Notes under the pieces: model-generated
Told to the model about the DNA's origin: nothing
The model's database searches: none
The model's input: only the letters and a program-made list of their open reading frames with translations
In this document: piece by piece, positions 1 to 8,790 of the stretch
How positions within the stretch are numbered: position 1 is the stretch's first letter
Layout: every line of letters starts with the position of its first letter
From: an actinobacterium SCGC AAA278-O22
GTDB lineage: Bacteria > Actinomycetota > Actinomycetes > Nanopelagicales > Nanopelagicaceae
Direction: 5' to 3'
Length of the DNA stretch: 64,000 bases
Assembly (NCBI GenBank): GCA_000372185.1
Contig: AQUA01000002.1
Span: 5,873-69,872 of the forward strand
Position numbers and translations under genes: made by a program

Positions 1-505
1 CGAAAACTTTAATCTTCGCTTCCATATCGCCGAATTCGCGGCCATCTGCTTGCTGCAGAGAAACAATCTTCTGCTGCATGGTGCGGATAAGTTCTAGACC
101 TGTGCGGTCACCGACGTGGGCAAGACGTGGGTATTCATGTCCACCAAAGTTACGTTGTGAAATCTTTCCTTCTTTGGTGCGGTCAAAGAGCGCGCCCCAT
201 GTTTCAAGCTCCCAAATACGATCTGGTGCTTCCTTCGCATGAAGTTCTGCCATGCGATAGTGATTAAGAAACTTTCCACCGCGCATTGTGTCGCGGAAGT
301 GAACCATCCAGTTGTCATTGTCATTGACGTTACCCATTGAGGCAGCAGCGCCACCTTCTGCCATAACAGTGTGGGCCTTACCAAAGAGGGATTTGCAGAT
401 AATGGCAACGCTCAAGCCTGCTTCACGCGCTTCGACAGCTGCGCGCAATCCGGCCCCACCTGCACCAATAACGAGAACGTCGTACTTATATCTTTGGAGT
501 GTCAT
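1..505 (-). CDS. sdhA: Succinate dehydrogenase flavoprotein subunit, N-terminal part (runs off left edge)
   Basis: The FAD subunit of complex II oxidises succinate to fumarate at the cytoplasmic face of the membrane. The reverse-strand reading opens with MTLQRYKYDVLVIGAGGAG, a Rossmann FAD-binding motif about ten residues from the start, followed by an AEGG motif and HFRDT, as in SdhA/FrdA proteins. Only about 168 codons lie inside the window. The start ATG at 505 sits 15 bases after the stop of the membrane-subunit gene, so the two genes form one minus-strand operon; the iron-sulfur subunit is expected beyond the left edge. Family assignment is secure; completeness cannot be judged. Confidence 0.93.
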   Translation of the reverse strand, partial: MTLQRYKYDVLVIGAGGAGLRAAVEAREAGLSVAIICKSLFGKAHTVMAEGGAAASMGNVNDNDNWMVHFRDTMRGGKFLNHYRMAELHAKEAPDRIWELETWGALFDRTKEGKISQRNFGGHEYPRLAHVGDRTGLELIRTMQQKIVSLQQADGREFGDMEAKIKVF

Positions 506-520
506 ATCCGTTGGCATCCT

Positions 521-1321
521 TTAGAAGAAGTAAAAGTTGGTAATGGCGCCAGAGGCAACCGCGCGGACATAAACATCAGCAAAGGCGACACCGAAGAGTG
601 AAACCCAAGCAAATTGCTGGTGATAGTGATTGAGGATTGAGACGCGAGTCCATAACTTGTAACGGAATGGATGCTTTGAGAAATGCTTCAAACGACCACC
701 GATTGTGTGGCGGCATGTGTGACATGAAGCTGAATAACCCCATAGCAGCGTTGCGTTGAGAAGGAGAACCAAAGTTCCAACGCTCATATGGCCCCATTGT
801 CCCTCAGGGTTTTTAAATGCAAGAACTGCATCAATAGTAAGCAGAACGTTAAATACAAGACCTGCATAGAAGAACCAACGATGCGCATTCTGCATGATGA
901 GAGGTGCGCGAGTTTCACCTGTGTACTTCTCGTGAGGTTCTGCAACTGCACATGCAGGAGGCGACATCCAAAATGAACGGTAGTAAGCCTTGCGGTAGTA
1001 GTAACAGGTCATACGGAAACCAAGTGGGAAGATCAAAATAAAGAGCGCTGGTGAAATTACCAATCCGAAGATTGCAATTGTTCCGATTGGTGTTCCGAGG
1101 AGTGATGCTCCTTCAACGCATGCAGTTGATAGGCATGGTGAATAGAAAGGAGAGATCAGTGGTTCTGCGAAGTAATGTGCATTTTCAAATGCACGAAATG
1201 TTGCATAGATAACGAAGGAGATCAGTACTGCAAAGGTAATGAGTGGTTCTAGCCACCATTTATCGGTACGCAGCGTGCGCTCTTTGATCTTCGCGCGAGT
1301 TGGAGAAAAGACTCCGGACAT
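521..1321 (-). CDS. Succinate dehydrogenase membrane (cytochrome b) subunit, actinobacterial type
   Basis: A 266-residue membrane protein that would anchor SdhA and SdhB and pass electrons to quinone. It has about five hydrophobic segments (roughly residues 25-45, 70-105, 145-165, 180-200, 235-260) and several histidines within or next to them (NAHRWFF, SCHTCRH, NHYHQQF) that could ligate haem. I chose ATG 1321 rather than the in-frame ATG at 1345 because AGGGGAG lies six bases upstream of 1321. It is the first gene of the operon and precedes sdhA. The family is inferred from position and topology, since membrane anchors are poorly conserved. Confidence 0.8.
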   Translation of the reverse strand: MSGVFSPTRAKIKERTLRTDKWWLEPLITFAVLISFVIYATFRAFENAHYFAEPLISPFYSPCLSTACVEGASLLGTPIGTIAIFGLVISPALFILIFPLGFRMTCYYYRKAYYRSFWMSPPACAVAEPHEKYTGETRAPLIMQNAHRWFFYAGLVFNVLLTIDAVLAFKNPEGQWGHMSVGTLVLLLNATLLWGYSASCHTCRHTIGGRLKHFSKHPFRYKLWTRVSILNHYHQQFAWVSLFGVAFADVYVRAVASGAITNFYFF

Positions 1322-1413
1322 GTGTGCTCCCCTGGATGAATACAACTAATGGGAGAAGTGTGCGCTTGCCAGCGCAAAGTCGCTAGGCAGTGCCCCTCGT
1401 AAAGCTTATGAAG

Positions 1414-1431
1414 TCAGCCACAACTGGCTGA
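1414..1431. other. Short perfect hairpin upstream of sdh operon
   Basis: TCAGCCA and TGGCTGA form a 7-bp perfect stem around a CAAC loop. It lies between the tRNA-Ser gene and the sdh genes with no U-tract on either strand. It could be a protein-binding palindrome in the sdh leader or a weak terminator; the sequence does not decide. Confidence 0.35.
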
Positions 1432-1444
1432 GGGAAATGCGAAA

Positions 1445-1501
1445 CCCGTCTCAGTTGTACTTCGAAGGCGATTACCTTGCGAAGTAAGTAGCTGAGACGG
1501 G
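1445..1501 (-). terminator. Long structured hairpin downstream of tRNA-Ser
   Basis: CCCGTCTCAG (1445-1454) pairs with CTGAGACGGG (1492-1501). Inside it TACTTCG pairs with CGAAGTA and AAGG with CCTT around a six-base loop, giving about 21 base pairs in all. On the minus strand it lies 14 bases after the 3' end of tRNA-Ser and is followed by TTTCGCATTT. A terminator for the tRNA transcript is the simplest reading, but the stem is longer than usual and the T-tract is weak. Confidence 0.5.
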
Positions 1502-1514
1502 CTTCGGCTAAGCG

Positions 1515-1597
1515 CGGAGGACGTGGGATTTGAACCCACGAAGGTTTCCCTTGCCGGTTTTCAAGACCGGTGCACTCGGCCGCTATGCGAGTCCTCC
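1515..1597 (-). tRNA. tRNA-Ser(UGA)
   Basis: The reverse strand reads GGAGGAC at the 5' end and GTCCTCC plus discriminator G at the 3' end, forming the 7-bp acceptor stem. The anticodon stem-loop CCGGTCTTGAAAACCGG carries anticodon TGA, a long variable arm (GCAAGGGAAACCTTC) is typical of serine tRNAs, and the T-loop GTTCAAATC is intact. No CCA is encoded. Confidence 0.95.
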
Positions 1598-1646
1598 GTG
1601 GAAGAGATTACCCGAAATCGGCTGCTTGGAAAAATCGCCGAGTTAT

Positions 1647-2477
1647 TTACGCTGGGAGTTCAAGTAATTGCTCGATGATGATTGCAACACCATCTTCTTC
1701 ACAAGGACCAGCAATGCCCTTTGCATATTTCAGTCCATCAGGATGTCCATCTGACATTGCAAATGATCGACCACACCATTCGAGCATTGAGAAATCATTG
1801 GGGTTATCTCCGAATGAAACGCAATCAGCTGCATCGATGCCAAGACGACCTGCCATCTTGGCAAGTGTCATTCCTTTAGAAACACCGAGTGCAGAAATTT
1901 CTAGAAGTGAATCAGATGGATTTGAGTGTGTAACAGTCACTAAACCTTCAAGTTCAACAGTTGCGATAGCGAGCATCTCATCAGATGACAGCTCTTGTTG
2001 TGAACAACGTGCAAGCACTTTAAGAGCTGGGGAAGTTACAACTTCTTCGATTTTTTCAACGCCGATATTGTCGAGACCAACATCCCAACGTGGAATATAT
2101 GCCTTTTCGCGGTGGAAATAATTGTGTGATTCGACGGCAAATGAAATCTGTGGAATTGCTTTCCTGAGTCGCAGTACTGCTTCGAGTTGTTCATCCACTG
2201 GAATGAGCCACTCTTCAATCACCTTATCGTTGTGAAGGTCATACAACATTGCGCCATTGCCGCAGATTGCATTTCCAATACCAAATGCCTCTTTTATCTC
2301 GGGCATCCAGCGAGGAGGGCGACCTGTAACAAAGAAAATTTCAACGCCCATCGCATGTGCCTTTCTAAAGGCATCGATGGTGCGCTGCGTAATATCGCCG
2401 TAGTGCGCAACGATTGTTCCGTCGAGATCGGAAGCAATTAACTTAGGGCGACGCTGAAAATCTTGGTGAACGCTCAC
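1647..2477 (-). CDS. HAD-superfamily hydrolase, Cof type
   Basis: A 276-residue cytoplasmic phosphatase, probably acting on sugar phosphates or similar small metabolites; the substrate is not predictable. Motif I is DLDGTI (about residue 18), motif II is VTGRPP, the motif III region is [12 protein letters not shown] and motif IV is [12 protein letters not shown], all in Cof/YidA order with an inserted cap domain between them. Its start overlaps the serS stop by four bases, so it is co-transcribed with serS at the end of the GDPD-pheA-serS operon. Confidence 0.85.
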   Translation of the reverse strand: MSVHQDFQRRPKLIASDLDGTIVAHYGDITQRTIDAFRKAHAMGVEIFFVTGRPPRWMPEIKEAFGIGNAICGNGAMLYDLHNDKVIEEWLIPVDEQLEAVLRLRKAIPQISFAVESHNYFHREKAYIPRWDVGLDNIGVEKIEEVVTSPALKVLARCSQQELSSDEMLAIATVELEGLVTVTHSNPSDSLLEISALGVSKGMTLAKMAGRLGIDAADCVSFGDNPNDFSMLEWCGRSFAMSDGHPDGLKYAKGIAGPCEEDGVAIIIEQLLELPA

Positions 2478-3745
2478 GCAAGCTCGAATTTCTTCATTCC
2501 AAGGAATGGTTGAAGAGCAGCAGGGACATTGACCGTGCCATCGGCATTCTGGTGGTTTTCAAGGATTGCAACAATCATGCGTGGAATCGCCACCAAAGTT
2601 CCGTTAAGAGTTGCAACAGCCTTTGTTCCATCGCTGTCTTTGTAGCGAATATTAAGGCGACGAGCCTGGAACTCAGTGCAGTTAGAGGTACTTGTTACTT
2701 CGCGATACGCACCTTGTGTTGGAATCCAGGCTTCAATATCAAATTTACGTGTTGCAGATGAACCAAGATCGCCAGATGCAACATCGATGACACGGAATGG
2801 AATCTCCATCGCGGTAAGGAAATCTTTCTCCCATTGCAAGAGGCGTTTATGTTCAGCTTTGGCATCTTCTGGCTTACAAAAGGTAAACATTTCTACTTTA
2901 TCGAATTGGTGAACACGGATGATTCCGCGAGTATCTTTGCCATAAGTTCCCGCTTCGCGACGGAAACATGATGAATATCCGGCATATCGCAGTGGTAATG
3001 AGTCGGCAGAAAGAATTTCATCCATGTGCATCGCAGCAAGTGGAACTTCAGAAGTTCCTACAAGATAGACATCATCTTTTTCAATGCGATACACATTTTC
3101 GGCAGCTTGGCCCAAGAAGCCGGTACCTTCCATCGCAGCAGGATTGACAAGTACAGGTGGAATTACGGGTGAAAAACCATTTTTGAGAGCGCTCTGAATT
3201 GCATAGTTAACGAGTGCAAATTCAAGAAGTGCGCCGACGCCAGTTAAATAATAGGAACGAGAACCCGCCACCTTTGCGCCGCGCTCGGTATCAATTGCTC
3301 CAAGCAACTTACCGAGTTCGACGTGATCTTTAGGTTCGAAGCCATCTTGTGCGAAATCGCGCGGTGTTCCAACGTGTTCGAGAGTGACGAAATCTTCTTC
3401 GCCACCGATAGGTGCTTCGGTATCAAGCAAGTTTGATAGTTGCAGCAACAAAGCCTTGGCCTGCTCTTCAATATCTGCTCGCTTGGCGTCAGCAGCTTTT
3501 ACCTTGTCGGCTAATTCTTTCGCGTTGGCAAGGAGCGCAGTTTTTTCGTCACCTTGTGCGGCTCCTACGCTCTTAGAGAGAAGATTCTGCTCTTGCCGTA
3601 GCGATTCAAATTCACTGACAGCAGCGCGCTTAATTTCATCGATGGCAATTATCTGATCAACGAGCTCAACGCTTTCGCCACGCCCCTTTTGAGATGCGCG
3701 CACGACATCAGGGTTCTCGCGTAAGAACTTGATATCAATCATCAA
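2474..3745 (-). CDS. serS: Seryl-tRNA synthetase
   Basis: Charges tRNA-Ser with serine. At 423 residues it has the usual length for the bacterial enzyme. Residues 1-110 form the N-terminal coiled-coil arm ([15 protein letters not shown] start). The class II core follows, with TSEVPLAA, motif 2 [14 protein letters not shown] and a motif 3 region [19 protein letters not shown]; the usual GR of motif 3 reads PR here. It overlaps pheA by four bases and the HAD gene by four bases. A tRNA-Ser gene lies just downstream of the operon. Confidence 0.97.
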   Translation of the reverse strand: MMIDIKFLRENPDVVRASQKGRGESVELVDQIIAIDEIKRAAVSEFESLRQEQNLLSKSVGAAQGDEKTALLANAKELADKVKAADAKRADIEEQAKALLLQLSNLLDTEAPIGGEEDFVTLEHVGTPRDFAQDGFEPKDHVELGKLLGAIDTERGAKVAGSRSYYLTGVGALLEFALVNYAIQSALKNGFSPVIPPVLVNPAAMEGTGFLGQAAENVYRIEKDDVYLVGTSEVPLAAMHMDEILSADSLPLRYAGYSSCFRREAGTYGKDTRGIIRVHQFDKVEMFTFCKPEDAKAEHKRLLQWEKDFLTAMEIPFRVIDVASGDLGSSATRKFDIEAWIPTQGAYREVTSTSNCTEFQARRLNIRYKDSDGTKAVATLNGTLVAIPRMIVAILENHQNADGTVNVPAALQPFLGMKKFELA

Positions 3746-4581
3746 CGCACCTCTCGTGGGTAAGAGCCTAAGAATCTAATGTCATCGCAGATTTCACGTA
3801 GTTCTTCAATCGACTTTCCGACTGGAGAATCGTTGACGTGGCCTTCGACATCAATAATGAAATGGTAGTGACCAAGTTCGCGACCTGTTGGACGTGACTG
3901 GATGAATGTCAGGTTGACGTCATGGTGTGCGAATACCTGGAGGATTTCAAGGAGCGCGCCCGCATGGTCGATATCGATAAAGACCGCCATCGAGGTGCGA
4001 TCGTTGCCAGTGGGTTCAGGAATCCAGCCCGGCTTCTGGGCGCAGATAAATCGAGTCACAGCACCAGAGTTATCGCCAATATTGTCTTCACGGATTTCTA
4101 GACCGAAATGTTCAGCTGCTGCACTTGATGCAATCGCAGCATCGAGTTCGCCTTTGCTGACAGCCTCTGCTGCAGCAGAAGTTGAGTTGGTAGGAACAAT
4201 TTCTGCGTGCGGATACTTCGCCGCAATATAAGCGCGGCACTGTGATTCGGCATGCGGATGTGTGCCGATGCGATTAATAGTTGTCGCACCTGGCTTAGTC
4301 ATAAATGCAAAGGTGACTGGCAATGTGACTTCGCCAGCAATGGTCAATGGGTCTCCGCTTGCCAATTCATCGAGTGTGCGAGCAACAACTCCTTCAACAG
4401 AGTTTTCGATGGGAACGAGTGCAAATTGAGCTTCGCCTTTTCGAACTGCATCAAGTGCTGCAGTGACATTGGCATAAGGAATCTTTACATCAGAGTCGCA
4501 GGTAATCTTCTTGAGAGCAGCTTCTGTAAATGTGCCGACAGGGCCTAAATAGGCAAATGTCTGGCTTTCGGTGGCGCTCAC
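3742..4581 (-). CDS. pheA: Prephenate dehydratase with ACT domain
   Basis: Converts prephenate to phenylpyruvate in phenylalanine synthesis. The 279-residue protein has the periplasmic-binding-like catalytic fold ([13 protein letters not shown] at the N-terminus, [10 protein letters not shown] containing the catalytic TRF motif near residue 175) and a C-terminal ACT domain (about residues 195-279) that normally binds phenylalanine. The usual ESRP motif of that allosteric site reads QSRP here, so feedback sensitivity might be altered; that is inference. There is no chorismate mutase domain, as usual for actinobacteria. It starts three bases after the GDPD stop and overlaps serS. Confidence 0.95.
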   Translation of the reverse strand: MSATESQTFAYLGPVGTFTEAALKKITCDSDVKIPYANVTAALDAVRKGEAQFALVPIENSVEGVVARTLDELASGDPLTIAGEVTLPVTFAFMTKPGATTINRIGTHPHAESQCRAYIAAKYPHAEIVPTNSTSAAAEAVSKGELDAAIASSAAAEHFGLEIREDNIGDNSGAVTRFICAQKPGWIPEPTGNDRTSMAVFIDIDHAGALLEILQVFAHHDVNLTFIQSRPTGRELGHYHFIIDVEGHVNDSPVGKSIEELREICDDIRFLGSYPREVR

Positions 4582-4584
4582 CGG

Positions 4585-5280
4585 TCAAGGATACCTGAGT
4601 ACCTCGCGTGCATGTGACGGCTTATTTGTGATGAGAATATCGACACCCAACTTCTGGCAGAGTTTGATATCGGCTGATTCATCAACAGTCCATACATTAA
4701 GCGACTTATTGAGTTTCTTGATTCGCTCGGCGCGGATGGGCTCTTCGCGTATTTCATTGATGCCGGGGCCAATAGAAGCAGCTGATGAAATTTTTGCCTG
4801 AAACCATGGCGTGTTTTTATGCACGAGAAACGTGGTTTGAATGCGTGGATCAAGTCGCTTCATCTTCTCAATTGCAAACCAACTAAATGACATCACTGCC
4901 ACAGCTATTTTTTCAATTCCTTTTGTTGATGCAATTGTTTCAACAACAATTTCTTCAATTCGATTACCTGAAATGACTGGATGCTTTGTTTCGATCAGTA
5001 CACCCTTCTTCGACTTCACTGCGAAAGCGAGAAATTGGTCAAGAGTAAGAATCTGGGGATACGCGCGCGATACCTCTTGATATGTCATCTCTGCAATCAA
5101 GCCTGGGTTTCCTGCTCGCTCGAGCATGGTCGCGTTGTGCCATAGAACAGGGACTTCATCTTTAGTCAGTCGGACATCGCATTCAAAACCATCGGCGCCT
5201 TGAGCCACTGCGCCTTCATATGCGGCAAGGGTGAGCTCTGGAAAGTCAGCGCTTGCACCACGGTGGGCATAGATCAGCAT
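4585..5280 (-). CDS. Glycerophosphodiester phosphodiesterase family protein
   Basis: A 231-residue GDPD/PI-PLC-like TIM barrel predicted to hydrolyse glycerophosphodiesters to glycerol-3-phosphate and an alcohol. It shows AHRGASADFPELT (catalytic His and Arg), GADGFECDVRLTKD (metal ligands) and LWHN, where most family members have HD; the histidine is kept. No signal peptide is visible, so it should be cytoplasmic. It is first in the minus-strand operon with pheA, serS and the HAD gene. Its ATG is preceded at seven bases by a TACTCT -10 box and by no Shine-Dalgarno sequence, suggesting a leaderless transcript. Confidence 0.87.
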   Translation of the reverse strand: MLIYAHRGASADFPELTLAAYEGAVAQGADGFECDVRLTKDEVPVLWHNATMLERAGNPGLIAEMTYQEVSRAYPQILTLDQFLAFAVKSKKGVLIETKHPVISGNRIEEIVVETIASTKGIEKIAVAVMSFSWFAIEKMKRLDPRIQTTFLVHKNTPWFQAKISSAASIGPGINEIREEPIRAERIKKLNKSLNVWTVDESADIKLCQKLGVDILITNKPSHAREVLRYP

Positions 5281-5287
5281 GAGACTG

Positions 5288-5293
5288 AGAGTA
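5288..5293 (-). promoter_or_regulatory. -10 box of leaderless GDPD-pheA-serS operon
   Basis: TACTCT on the minus strand ends seven bases before the ATG at 5280. There is no room for a ribosome binding site, so transcription probably starts at or beside the A of the start codon. Confidence 0.6.
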
Positions 5294-5303
5294 GCAAAGA
5301 GAT

Positions 5304-5309
5304 TAGGCT
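5304..5309 (+). promoter_or_regulatory. -10 box of leaderless PP2C gene
   Basis: TAGGCT ends seven bases before the ATG at 5317 on the plus strand. With the opposing TACTCT box it makes a compact divergent promoter pair inside the 36-bp gap. It also decides the start codon: the in-frame upstream start at 5200 lies inside the divergent gene. Confidence 0.6.
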
Positions 5310-5316
5310 TAGCGGC

Positions 5317-6087
5317 ATGAGCTATTTCGCATCTTCTGCGCGATCTGCCGTCGGCCTTGTACGCAGTGGCAATGAAGATAGCGGACTCGCATCTTCACGA
5401 CTTATTGCAGTTGCAGATGGAATGGGCGGACATGCAGCCGGTGAAGTTGCATCAAAGATTGCAATATCAACTCTTGCTCAACTTGCTTCAATATTTACCA
5501 ATCCAGAAATTGATGCTGAGTCCGCCGACGATATTTATCTCAACTCTTTTCACGAAATTGATCAGACACTCAAAAGCGAGGTAGATGAGAACCCGCAGCT
5601 ATCTGGCATGGGAACCACTCTTACCTCTCTCTTCTTGCGAGATAACTCAGTTGCACTTTTGCATATTGGAGATTCTCGCGCCTATCGTCTCCGCGGTAAT
5701 TCATTTGAACAGCTCAGCGTCGACCACACGGTGATTCAGGAACTTCTCAATCAAGGAGCAATCTCTGAATCCGATATTGCAACACATCCTCAACGATCTG
5801 TGCTTACCCAAGTATTGATGGGTGAGGGAAATCTCGAACTTCCGCTACCTGTATTCGAAGGAAAAGTTAAGGATCGCTATCTAGTATGCAGCGACGGATT
5901 GAGCTCAGTGTTAAGTGAGAAAGAGATCAAATCACTTATCAAGGGCAGAGCTCGAGATGAGGCTGTGAACGCTCTTATCGATGCAACATATATCAATGGT
6001 GCGCCCGATAACGTCACTGTAGTAATTGCCGATATCGTCGAAGAAGTTCAACCGGATGCAATCGTGAAGATAGGAGCTGCCCAATGA
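5317..6087 (+). CDS. PP2C-family Ser/Thr protein phosphatase
   Basis: A 256-residue metal-dependent protein phosphatase that would reverse Ser/Thr phosphorylation. Family motifs are in order: RSGNEDSG (metal ligand), AVADGMGGHAAG, GMGTTLTSL, HIGDSRAYRLRG, CSDGLSSVLSEKE and DNVTVVIADI. No membrane segment is seen, so it is cytoplasmic, like the free PstP catalytic domain. Its stop overlaps the start of a PknB-like kinase by four bases, the usual phosphatase-kinase pairing, but that kinase is broken here. Confidence 0.92.
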   Translation: MSYFASSARSAVGLVRSGNEDSGLASSRLIAVADGMGGHAAGEVASKIAISTLAQLASIFTNPEIDAESADDIYLNSFHEIDQTLKSEVDENPQLSGMGTTLTSLFLRDNSVALLHIGDSRAYRLRGNSFEQLSVDHTVIQELLNQGAISESDIATHPQRSVLTQVLMGEGNLELPLPVFEGKVKDRYLVCSDGLSSVLSEKEIKSLIKGRARDEAVNALIDATYINGAPDNVTVVIADIVEEVQPDAIVKIGAAQ

Positions 6088-6836
6088 TGAACTCATTGCT
6101 TGGCGGGCGCTATCTCCTTGGCCAGATGATCGGCACCGGCGGAATGGCTGATGTCTATATCGCACAAGATCAACGTCTATCGCGCGAAGTTGCAATCAAG
6201 ATTTTGCGAAGCGATTTGGCAAAAGATCCAGCATTCGTTTCACGTTTTCGTAAAGAAGCAAAAGCTGCAGCTGGACTCAATCATCCCGCAATTGTTGCTG
6301 TGTATGACTCTGGTGAAGACCCTGCTCCTTACATTGTGATGGAGCTCGTCTCTGGCCACACTCTTCGCGAATTAATTCATCAAGGTGAACGACTCCCATT
6401 AAATCGAGCACTTGAAATTGCAGAGGGAATTCTTGCTGGCCTTGAGTATTCGCATGAACGACACATTGTTCACCGCGATATCAAACCTGCCAATGTGATG
6501 ATCACTGATTCAGGCGATGTAAAGGTGATGGACTTTGGAATTGCGCGCGCCATGGATGATCTTGGAGCAACGCTGAGGCGCTCGCCGTTACTCGCGCAGG
6601 TCAACCAGTGTTGCTCTATGCACCAGTTACACGAAAAGATGATTTCGCTGCAGCTGTTGCTTATCTCGTTCGTCGCCTTGACGAAAACACATCGGATGAA
6701 AATTATCTCAAGGCAGCTTTTGAAATCTCTAAAAATCCGGCCAAATTTAAAGAGCAAGAAGATCGCTTCCGGACATCAATCGCTGAGCGACACACAATCA
6801 CAACGCAGTCACTTCGACATATCAGTCATACATTAA
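6084..6836 (+). pseudogene. Ser/Thr protein kinase (PknB-like), truncated after the DFG motif
   Basis: The first 160 or so residues are a convincing Hanks-type kinase N-lobe and catalytic loop: glycine loop GTGGMADVY, VAIKIL lysine, HRDIKPANV and DFGIARAMDDLG. After about base 6570 homology ends; the rest of the frame (6573-6836) is an out-of-frame reading of putA and has no biological look. The activation segment, APE region, C-lobe, membrane helix and PASTA repeats of PknB proteins are all missing, so the product cannot be an active kinase. AGGAG upstream of the ATG is a good ribosome site. Confidence 0.85.
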
Positions 6837-8767
6837 GTGCCAGCCGGACCTTTGAGAATGAACGCAATGCCGATCCCACCGAACCAGGATTTATTAACGA
6901 TGTCACTAAAGCAATCAAGAAAGTTCGTGCCATCAAAGATCAAGAAATTCCGCTAGTTATCAATGGCAAAGAGATATTTACCAAAGAACAAGAGGCAGGT
7001 ACTGATCCTTCTGATAACGGCAAGGTTTGGTATCACTACTCAGTGGGCTCTGCGAAAGATGTAGATACCGCGATTACAACTGCAAAGAAGGCGCAAGAAA
7101 AATGGAGCGCGCTCACCATTGATGAGCGCACAGATATTCTCTTTACAGTTGCTGAAGTGATGGCACAGGCGACTACAGAAACCATTGCTGTGATGTCACG
7201 GGATGCTGGTAAGACAGTTGCCGAGGCAGATCCTGAAGTAGCAGAAGCAATCGACTTCGCTCGGTTTTATGCAACTACTGCACAGAATTTCGGTGAATCA
7301 ACTCCACTCGGAACTATTTTAGTAGTTCCACCGTGGAACTTCCCCTATGCAATTCCGATGGGTGGGGTGTGTGCAGCTCTTGCTGCAGGTAACACTGTCA
7401 TTCTTAAACCAGCGCCAGAAACTGTTGCAACTGCGTGGGAAATTGTCAGCCATTTATGGGCTGGTGGAGTTCCGCAAGATGTCTTGCAGTTCTTACCGAT
7501 GCGCGATGACGACAATGGTAAGTACCTAGTTACTCATTCAGGAATCGACGGTCTGATCCTCACGGGATCATTCGATACAGCATCACTCTTTACTTCGTGG
7601 CGACCTGAAATCAATTTGATGGCCGAGACAAGTGGAAAGAATGCTGTTCTCATCTCTGCATGTGCAGATATTGATGCCGCTGTAAAAGATTTGGTGCAGT
7701 CAGCATTTGGTCATGCGGGACAGAAATGTTCTGCTGCATCTATCGCAATCGTTGATACACATATCTATAACGACCCCGCTTTTATTCGCCAACTGAAAGA
7801 TGCTGTCGAATCACTTCATGTTGGACCAGGGTGGGATTTCTCAACAACAGTTGGTCCAATTATTCGCCCATCAGAGAACGCGCTTACTCGCGCACTCACT
7901 CAACTAGACGCTGGTGAAGAATGGTTAGTCGAACCGAAGCAACTTGATAACGCAGGGCTAATGTGGCGCCCAGGTGTAAAGCTTGGCGTCAAAGCAGGTT
8001 CATGGTCACATCGCAACGAATGGTTCGGTCCGGTTCTTGCAGTCATCGAAGCTCCTGACTTTGATACCGCTATCACGTGGCAGAACGACACAGATTTTGG
8101 ACTTACTGCGGGTATTCAATCTCTCGATGAGAAAGAGTGCGAAGAGTGGATCAATCGCATTGAAGCAGGAAATCTTTATGTGACCCGTGGAATAACTGGT
8201 GCGATTGTTAACCGCCAACCATTTGGCGGTTGGAAACGTTCTGCAGTGGGGCCTAATGCGAAAGCGGGTGGGCTTAACTATGTAAACACACTTCGCAATT
8301 GGCCTCGTGTAACCAATCTCGAAGCAGCAATCTATGGAGTAAATACTTGGTGGGCCAAAGTTGGTTCACAAGCAATTGACCGAAGTGGGTTAGTGGTTGA
8401 GAAGAATTTCCAGCGCTATCGCCATTATGTGGCGCCCATCGTGGTTGTTGTCGATGAATCAACTACACAAGCCGAGAAATCGTTGATTCACCATATCTCT
8501 GAAACAACAGGGGCAAAGGTCATCTTTACAACAGATCTCAGTGATGTGACAGAGAAGTACTCACGTGTTCGCTGGCTTGCATCAAGTAAGCCTCCCATCT
8601 TTGAAGAACTACAAAAAGGCATCTCTATCGATCATCGTCCGATTGCGCAGCGAGGAGATATCGAAACTCCACGCTGGCTCATCGAACAATCTGTTGCGAT
8701 TATCTATCACCGCTATGGCAATCCGAATGGCGGCCCAAAGCCAACCTGCACAGGCCTCACTGCCTAA
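6608..8767 (+). CDS. putA: PutA C-terminal part (P5C dehydrogenase), 5'-truncated
   Basis: PutA normally oxidises proline to glutamate with an N-terminal FAD proline dehydrogenase and a C-terminal NAD P5C dehydrogenase. Here only the end of the proline dehydrogenase barrel (YLVRRLDENTSDENYL) and the whole aldehyde dehydrogenase domain remain. The latter has PPWNFPYAIP, the catalytic AGQKCSAAS and FGGWKRSAVGPNAK. Homology in this frame starts near 6572, a stop lies at 6557, and GTG 6608 is simply the first start codon. The usual 400-500 N-terminal residues are absent. It may be unexpressed, or make a stand-alone P5C dehydrogenase under the PP2C promoter. Confidence 0.85.
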   Translation: MLLYAPVTRKDDFAAAVAYLVRRLDENTSDENYLKAAFEISKNPAKFKEQEDRFRTSIAERHTITTQSLRHISHTLSASRTFENERNADPTEPGFINDVTKAIKKVRAIKDQEIPLVINGKEIFTKEQEAGTDPSDNGKVWYHYSVGSAKDVDTAITTAKKAQEKWSALTIDERTDILFTVAEVMAQATTETIAVMSRDAGKTVAEADPEVAEAIDFARFYATTAQNFGESTPLGTILVVPPWNFPYAIPMGGVCAALAAGNTVILKPAPETVATAWEIVSHLWAGGVPQDVLQFLPMRDDDNGKYLVTHSGIDGLILTGSFDTASLFTSWRPEINLMAETSGKNAVLISACADIDAAVKDLVQSAFGHAGQKCSAASIAIVDTHIYNDPAFIRQLKDAVESLHVGPGWDFSTTVGPIIRPSENALTRALTQLDAGEEWLVEPKQLDNAGLMWRPGVKLGVKAGSWSHRNEWFGPVLAVIEAPDFDTAITWQNDTDFGLTAGIQSLDEKECEEWINRIEAGNLYVTRGITGAIVNRQPFGGWKRSAVGPNAKAGGLNYVNTLRNWPRVTNLEAAIYGVNTWWAKVGSQAIDRSGLVVEKNFQRYRHYVAPIVVVVDESTTQAEKSLIHHISETTGAKVIFTTDLSDVTEKYSRVRWLASSKPPIFEELQKGISIDHRPIAQRGDIETPRWLIEQSVAIIYHRYGNPNGGPKPTCTGLTA

Positions 8768-8778
8768 CCGGCAAGGGA

Positions 8779-8784
8779 TAGGAT
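8779..8784 (+). promoter_or_regulatory. Possible -10 box upstream of IlvD/Edd-family gene
   Basis: TAGGAT ends six bases before the ATG at 8791. The AGGA within it could equally serve as a weak Shine-Dalgarno sequence, so leaderless start and ribosome site cannot be separated. Confidence 0.4.
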
Positions 8785-8790
8785 TTAGAA

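Noticed and set aside
1570-2121. 183-codon plus-strand open frame opposite the HAD phosphatase gene
   Set aside because: Its product has no domain pattern, the antisense gene has full HAD motifs, and it begins inside the tRNA-Ser gene.
6573-6836. Apparent novel C-terminal domain of the kinase
   Set aside because: It is the putA coding sequence read in a wrong frame; the same bases in the other frame give clear PutA homology.
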